A DNA stretch of 64,000 nucleotides from Kudoa neothunni. Taxonomy: Eukaryota > Cnidaria. The position numbers were made by a program, and so were the translations under genes. Position 1 is the stretch's first letter, and every line of letters starts with the position of its first letter. Shown here piece after piece: positions 59,411 through 64,000 of this stretch. Under the pieces are notes generated by a model that worked only from the letters and a program-made list of their open reading frames with translations, was not told the DNA's origin and ran no database searches. The stretch lies in NCBI GenBank assembly GCA_964304625.1, contig OZ199839.1, positions 7,068,001 through 7,132,000 of the forward strand. Direction: 5' to 3'.

Positions 59411-60746
59411 ATGTTAAACAAACTTAAAATTTTCGATAGAATATGGAGCAAAAGAATGAATTTCACATATGCTCACATCCAGAATGGCATTCTCGAAACA
59501 TCGACTGAAAAAATCTATAAAGGAATTTTGAAAGGAGATAGACAATATCTATCGAAAGCAATCACTCTAATTGAATCAACCCATCCCCACACGTATGCAC
59601 AATCACAAATGTTGCTTGATAAACTTTTAAAAAATTCAAACCATAATTTTGAAGAGAAATCTTTGGTAACTTATTGTCGGTAGGTTGACTTTTTTATATA
59701 TTAAATAGAATAATGAGTCAACAAGCAATAATCAGGTGAAAACTCCGGATACGCTTAGAATTGCCGTGACTGGTCCACCCGGCGCTGGTAAAAGTTCTTT
59801 TATTGAAGTATTAGGTGAGTATGTCATTGAAAATATTGGGTTGAATGTGGCAGTTTTTAACAGTTGATCCCTCATCACCCATATCAGGTGGATCACTTCT
59901 TGGTGATAAAACCAAAATGCGGAAATTGTCTGCCAATCCTAAGGCATATGTTCGTCCGTCCCCTTCTGGAGTAACCTGGGTAAATCTCGGACTTTTTTTC
60001 GTTTATAAGATGTAGGTTTTAATTTTTCGCTATAGGTGGAGTAACTAGGACAACACATGAAGCCATAATGTTATGTGAAGTTGCCGGATATGATTTGGTG
60101 GTGGTTGAAACTGTAGGAGTCGGCCAATCGGAACATTCGGTTTCAAATATGGTTGATTTGGTGATGTTGTTGGTTTCACCTGCCGCTGGCGACGATCTTC
60201 AAGTGAGAGATAATTGCTACTAAATTTTATCATAATAAGTAAATGACTAATTTGATCTAGGCCATCAAAAGAGGTATAATGGAAATTGTCAATATAATAG
60301 CTGTCAACAAATATGATACCGATTTCAAGCTTGAGGTTGAAAAGTCCGCTTCACAATACAAGCGATCGCTTAGTTTAATGCGTTCAACTGTACCCAACTG
60401 GAAAACACAAGTCCACATGGTATCTTCATTAACACGCTATGGTGTTGCTGACGTTTGGGGAAGCATCGATTCGTTTTGGAGCAAATTTGGAAAACAGTCA
60501 AATTTCATCGAGCAACATCGAGCACAACAGCGTTGCCAATGGTTTCGATACCACATAGACAATGCTATAAAGAATTATTTTTTAAATAACACTAAAGTAT
60601 AATTACGCCAGTTTTTCGCATTTACCAAAAAATTTTAGGTAAAAGAGAATATGATAAAACTGGAAAAGCAAGTGATCGCTCAAACCGTTACTCCAGGAAG
60701 AGCTTCTGATATTTTGGTTTCGATGTTTATAGACAATCCAAAATAA
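59411..60746 (+). CDS. MMAA: MMAA/MeaB-type G3E GTPase, mitochondrial cobalamin chaperone
   Basis: Five exons, 59411-59665, 59736-59979, 60036-60202, 60261-60596 and 60639-60746, sum to 1110 nt (369 residues), near the usual length. The start is basic and amphipathic ([18 protein letters not shown]), fitting a mitochondrial presequence. [20 protein letters not shown] and ESTH match the MMAA helical region. Walker A is GPPGAGKS; further blocks are [24 protein letters not shown] (guanine specificity) and GRASDIL at the C-terminus. MMAA uses GTP to gate cobalamin loading of methylmalonyl-CoA mutase. Exon 2 contains one extra T (in GCAGTTTTTAACA, about 59850) and lacks one C (ACCTGG, about 59975) compared with the expected frame. 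The two changes cancel, and every other part is intact, which suggests homopolymer sequencing errors; recent decay is the alternative. Confidence 0.85.
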
Positions 60747-62430
60747 TTTATACAAAAAATTCAAAAATATTTGTTAAGATGATTTTAAATACATTATTTT
60801 TATAAAATATCACTCAGCGGTATTAATGAATTACAAAATCTCTATTTTTGTTAGGTTTAATTCTTAATTAATAAATATAAAATATACAACAGAATTTTTC
60901 TCAACTTATCACACAAATCGAAAATTTATCCACTTCTTAAAACACAAAATATTTCGACAGTTTTAATTCAAAGTTTATGGCGATCGCATATAAATAAAAC
61001 GAAAGAGTAGACTCCAATTTTTAAGGCAACTGCATAATTCTACAAAAATTGATATAATATTATTTACTATTTTTATATGGCTTTTAAGAAATAAAGAATA
61101 GAACTATATATCTAATTTAATACACAAGAATATCTAATTAATGAGAATTTTTCGTTTTATTTATACGTAAATTCAAGTAATATTTTTAATTTTTGTTGTA
61201 AATAAATTTTAAAAGTACATTAGATAAACATAATTTACGATCATTTTATTAATTTTTAATATTGTTGTGGTTTTTATATTTAACTGTGATTAATCCTTGA
61301 TATTAGGAACTTCGTATTTTTTTACATATTCTTGTTATATAAAAAAATACTAAAAAATCAAATTATGGTTTATTGATAATATTTAACAGTTCAAGTTCAA
61401 ATAAATCATTAATTATTCAAAACACGATGCTTCGAATTCAGTGACGGATTGTGTATGGAACTGTGGAATTGCAGCACCCCCGGTCACCTCGGAATATATA
61501 TAATCCTTTTTCCCTACGTGTACATCCACTAGTACATATGACTAAGTAATTTCTCCTTGATAGGCTGAATTTTTTAAGATATCTATTGCAATATTCGTGG
61601 AATATAAATTATTATGTACCATTCGAACTATAAAACATGATTTTCTATCCATTATAATAAGATTTATAGGATTACATTAGTTTAGTCTTAAAAATAACAG
61701 AGGCAAGAAATGTTCCTCTGCATAAATCTGGAATTATTACTGATTTTAACTTATATGATTCATAATAACATTTAAACTTGCCAATGCTGTAGCATGTGGA
61801 GAGCCTTTATATTTCTAAAGATTTTTCCCACCCTAATTGCTATACTTTGTAAAAAATAATGTATGATATTTTCTTTGTGGTATAGAATGAATTGCGAAAA
61901 ATTATTTTATGAAAACCTGTAAACATATAAAAAATAATCCTTATTTAATTAATGCATGCTCCTTCGTGTGTCAGAGAAAGATAATTATGATTTTTTTACT
62001 AATTTAATACACCTATACTCTGGATCTGAGAATCGTATATTTCCTTTATTTATTTCAAGTATACTCCAAATTTAAAAGCGTGTTAATAATCTGAAAATCA
62101 TCAATGCGCAAAGCTGGACCATTATTGTTATTGTATTGGTATAATTAAATTTCATAATTATTATGTTTAATGTTAACAAACATTCCCTTCTTCATGAAAA
62201 AGCACAAAAATACTTGAACGGAACTATCGCGTTAAACAGTTTCACCAACGGGAGAATTTTGTGATAGCTCGCATGTGTGTGCCATGGAGCCATGCGGATG
62301 AAATCAAGGTGGTGGAGGCATTGTGTGATTCACAGTGCCGGCTGACTTAAGTTGTGTTTTAATCTATAGTACGTAGGTATATATCCTTGTTTTAATGCCA
62401 TTCTTAAGATTATAATTGGTTTAAACTTAA
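60747..62430. other. No gene recognised; one less AT-rich island
   Basis: AT-rich sequence. Around 62230-62350 the composition is less AT-rich and one plus-strand frame reads RENFVIARMCVPWSHADEIK before a stop, but no domain or RNA gene can be assigned. Confidence 0.35.
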
Positions 62431-62664
62431 ATGGTTGTTTCCTCATCAAAAATTTATTCAATTTTGAACAACGATTACGGAAAATGTTTATTGCATTGCA
62501 GCACCCTCACTAATTTAGACCACGAGCCGCCAATGTTCGAATTATATTCCGATTATTTTAGAACTAATTTTATAAAATATAATTATTCACATCTGTCTAA
62601 TTATCTTAAATCTTTAAATACTGACCTAAATGAGATAGTTATTAAATTAAAATTCAGTATTTAA
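62431..62664 (+). CDS. Hypothetical small protein
   Basis: A 77-codon frame beginning MVVSSSKIYSILNNDYGKCL with mixed composition (Cys, Pro, Glu, Asp) that is less repetitive than the chance frames of this window. There is no signal peptide, membrane segment or known motif, and no paralogue in the window. It could be one exon of a longer gene or a chance frame. Confidence 0.25.
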   Translation: MVVSSSKIYSILNNDYGKCLLHCSTLTNLDHEPPMFELYSDYFRTNFIKYNYSHLSNYLKSLNTDLNEIVIKLKFSI

Positions 62665-63009
62665 TATCGATATAAATAAAAATAATACGAAAGCAAAGTT
62701 GATATAAAAATATAAAATAAATACGTACTTCGTATAAAAATGATTTTAAGATAGTTTAAGAATAAAATAATTAAAAAATTTAATTCAAATTAATGTTACT
62801 CAAATTTATATAAATCTAATTTATTGCCTTCAATTTATTTAAATAGAATAAATTATATATTGTGGGGACTCTTACAGATTTATGCTATAATGAAGGTACA
62901 TTTAATTGTAACTGTCGAACGTTTTATATGATAAGTAATTAACGGTCGTAATACATTATAATTCACTTCATATTATATAATGGAGGTTAGTGGATATAGG
63001 ATCCGTGGC

Positions 63010-63010
63010 A

Positions 63011-63040
<30 letters not shown>
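63010..63040. repeat. CTGT microsatellite
   Basis: About seven CTGT units passing into CTAT units. Confidence 0.9.
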
Positions 63041-63043
<3 letters not shown>

Positions 63044-63242
63044 ATACATATTTATATAGTCGGGATTGGATACTGCGTGATTTCAAAATTTCGACGTCAT
63101 TCTTTTTAGAGAGAAACCTAGTTGTTTGGCTTGTTATTATTGTATCATTTTATAAACATAGTTAACATTAAAAAATAAAAAATAAATTTATTACGTGGTT
63201 TTAGTAACCTATTTATTTAAAAATAGAAGTGTTTTCTTCATT

Positions 63243-64000
63243 ATGTCCCGTTTAAAACGTAATAGTTAAGAGAAAAGAGAAATCATTGATTATTATAACT
63301 CGATAAAAATATTGAAAGTTGTCGAAAAAATCACAATTTCTAAATTTAAATTGAATGATATGATGATCTGAGTTGAATATTAATATATTGGCATGCTTAA
63401 GATCATTTAAAAATTGATTGAATTCGTGTGAACGAATTCAAATTCAAAAATATGGATATTGAAACTAAAAGGAGGACACATTCTTCGGGAAAATTGAAAA
63501 TATAGATGGTGAGTTGTACGATTGGCTCATTAAACAATTGCCGAATGATAATGTTCTGCTGAAATACGTTATTGTCTAAATTTCTCTATCTATTTCAAAT
63601 GAAAAAGAAATTTCCAATGTAAAGTCTAGTTAAAGGTGGTTTTCAGAGTCCACGTCGAAATATCGGATAGCTTTCAAAATGTTTCATGATGAGGTTGCGA
63701 ATACAGATATTTCATCTGTTGACTCATGGACTGTTGAAAACACCAATTTGGTTAATGTATATAATCCAAAAGACGTTATAAACATTGATGAAATTGCCCT
63801 TCTTTTATGAGCAGTTACAAAACATTAGTTATGTTTAAAGGACGAAGTCGGAATATAAGGGGGAAAATATCCAAAAAAGATTGAATGTTTTATTTCACTC
63901 TTTTTTAGATAGGGGTAAATTTTCATCAGTTTCTACTGGTAAATTTCAGAATCTTAGACGTTTCAACTGAGTTAAACATATACCGCGTGAACATTATTCA
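63243..64000 (+). pseudogene. Decayed Tigger/pogo transposase, copy 3, cut by the window edge
   Basis: Starts MSRLKRNS, then after a stop EKREIIDYYNSIKILKVVEK, matching the N-terminal HTH of copy 1 (VEEKIQYYNSIK). Further on come LYDWLIKQLPNDNVLLKY, SKYRIAFKMFHDEVANTDIS and the first catalytic block DVINIDEIALLL near 63780. Several in-frame stops and frame changes show that it is inactive. The rest of the catalytic domain would lie beyond the window. Confidence 0.7.

Noticed and set aside
1-64000. tRNA, rRNA, CRISPR arrays and bacterial-style operons
   Set aside because: No cloverleaf with matching boxes, no regularly spaced repeats, and clear spliceosomal introns throughout.

Overview
The window is eukaryotic and almost certainly metazoan: strongly AT-rich, mostly non-coding, with genes split by very short GT-AG introns (about 38-66 bp where I could trace both ends). 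Recognisable host genes include a RACGAP1/CYK-4 type RhoGAP, an NSE2/MMS21 SUMO ligase, an MMAA/MeaB-type mitochondrial GTPase and a large family of secreted Kunitz-like proteins. Very short introns, AT-richness and an expanded secreted family would fit a compact parasitic animal genome (for example a myxozoan or orthonectid), but no sequence here proves the lineage and this is inference only.

Layout. 0.37-4.57 kb: a Helitron with a hAT transposon inserted near its 5' end. 4.8-8.4 kb: two Kunitz genes (A, B), minus strand. 8.8-10.9 kb: a repeat and a decayed FLYWCH/MULE transposase. 14.1-17.0 kb: a ten-exon gene for a type I membrane protein built of six four-cysteine repeats. 18.0-20.8 kb: an inverted pair of small secreted-protein genes, one decayed. 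24.5-27.2 kb: a decayed SWIM-type MULE transposase. 28.4-40.6 kb: five more Kunitz genes (C-G), all minus strand, with a 2.1 kb near-perfect tandem duplication and a piggyBac element between F and G. 41.5-43.5 kb: a compact trio (NSE2-like, an unidentified coiled-coil-like protein, a twin CX9C protein), the first two sharing a promoter region of about 74 bp. 44.9-48.1 kb: a second Helitron copy with a piggyBac inserted in it. 48.1-49.4 kb: Tigger/pogo remnant. 52.1-54.5 kb: RACGAP1-like gene. 54.7-55.0 kb: long tetranucleotide microsatellite. 55.9-58.9 kb: Tigger-like MITE, then a Tigger-like element nested inside a piggyBac-type MITE. 59.4-60.7 kb: MMAA-like gene. The right edge enters another Tigger copy.

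Biology. The dominant theme is a cluster of seven secreted proteins, each with a signal peptide, five Kunitz-like modules (one per exon) and an acidic Ser/Thr-rich tail. Most modules have lost both partners of the disulfide that supports the protease-binding loop, so the family looks repurposed rather than purely inhibitory. The cluster has grown by a two-gene segmental duplication (A-B versus C-D), by recent unequal crossing-over (D, E, F) and probably by gene conversion (B and F). The 14-17 kb surface protein uses the same exon logic (signal exon, symmetric phase-1 domain exons, phase-2 tail). Single-base length differences at homopolymers in several otherwise intact host genes suggest either very recent decay or residual sequencing errors; this matters before calling any of them pseudogenes. 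All exon boundaries were traced by eye without transcripts.
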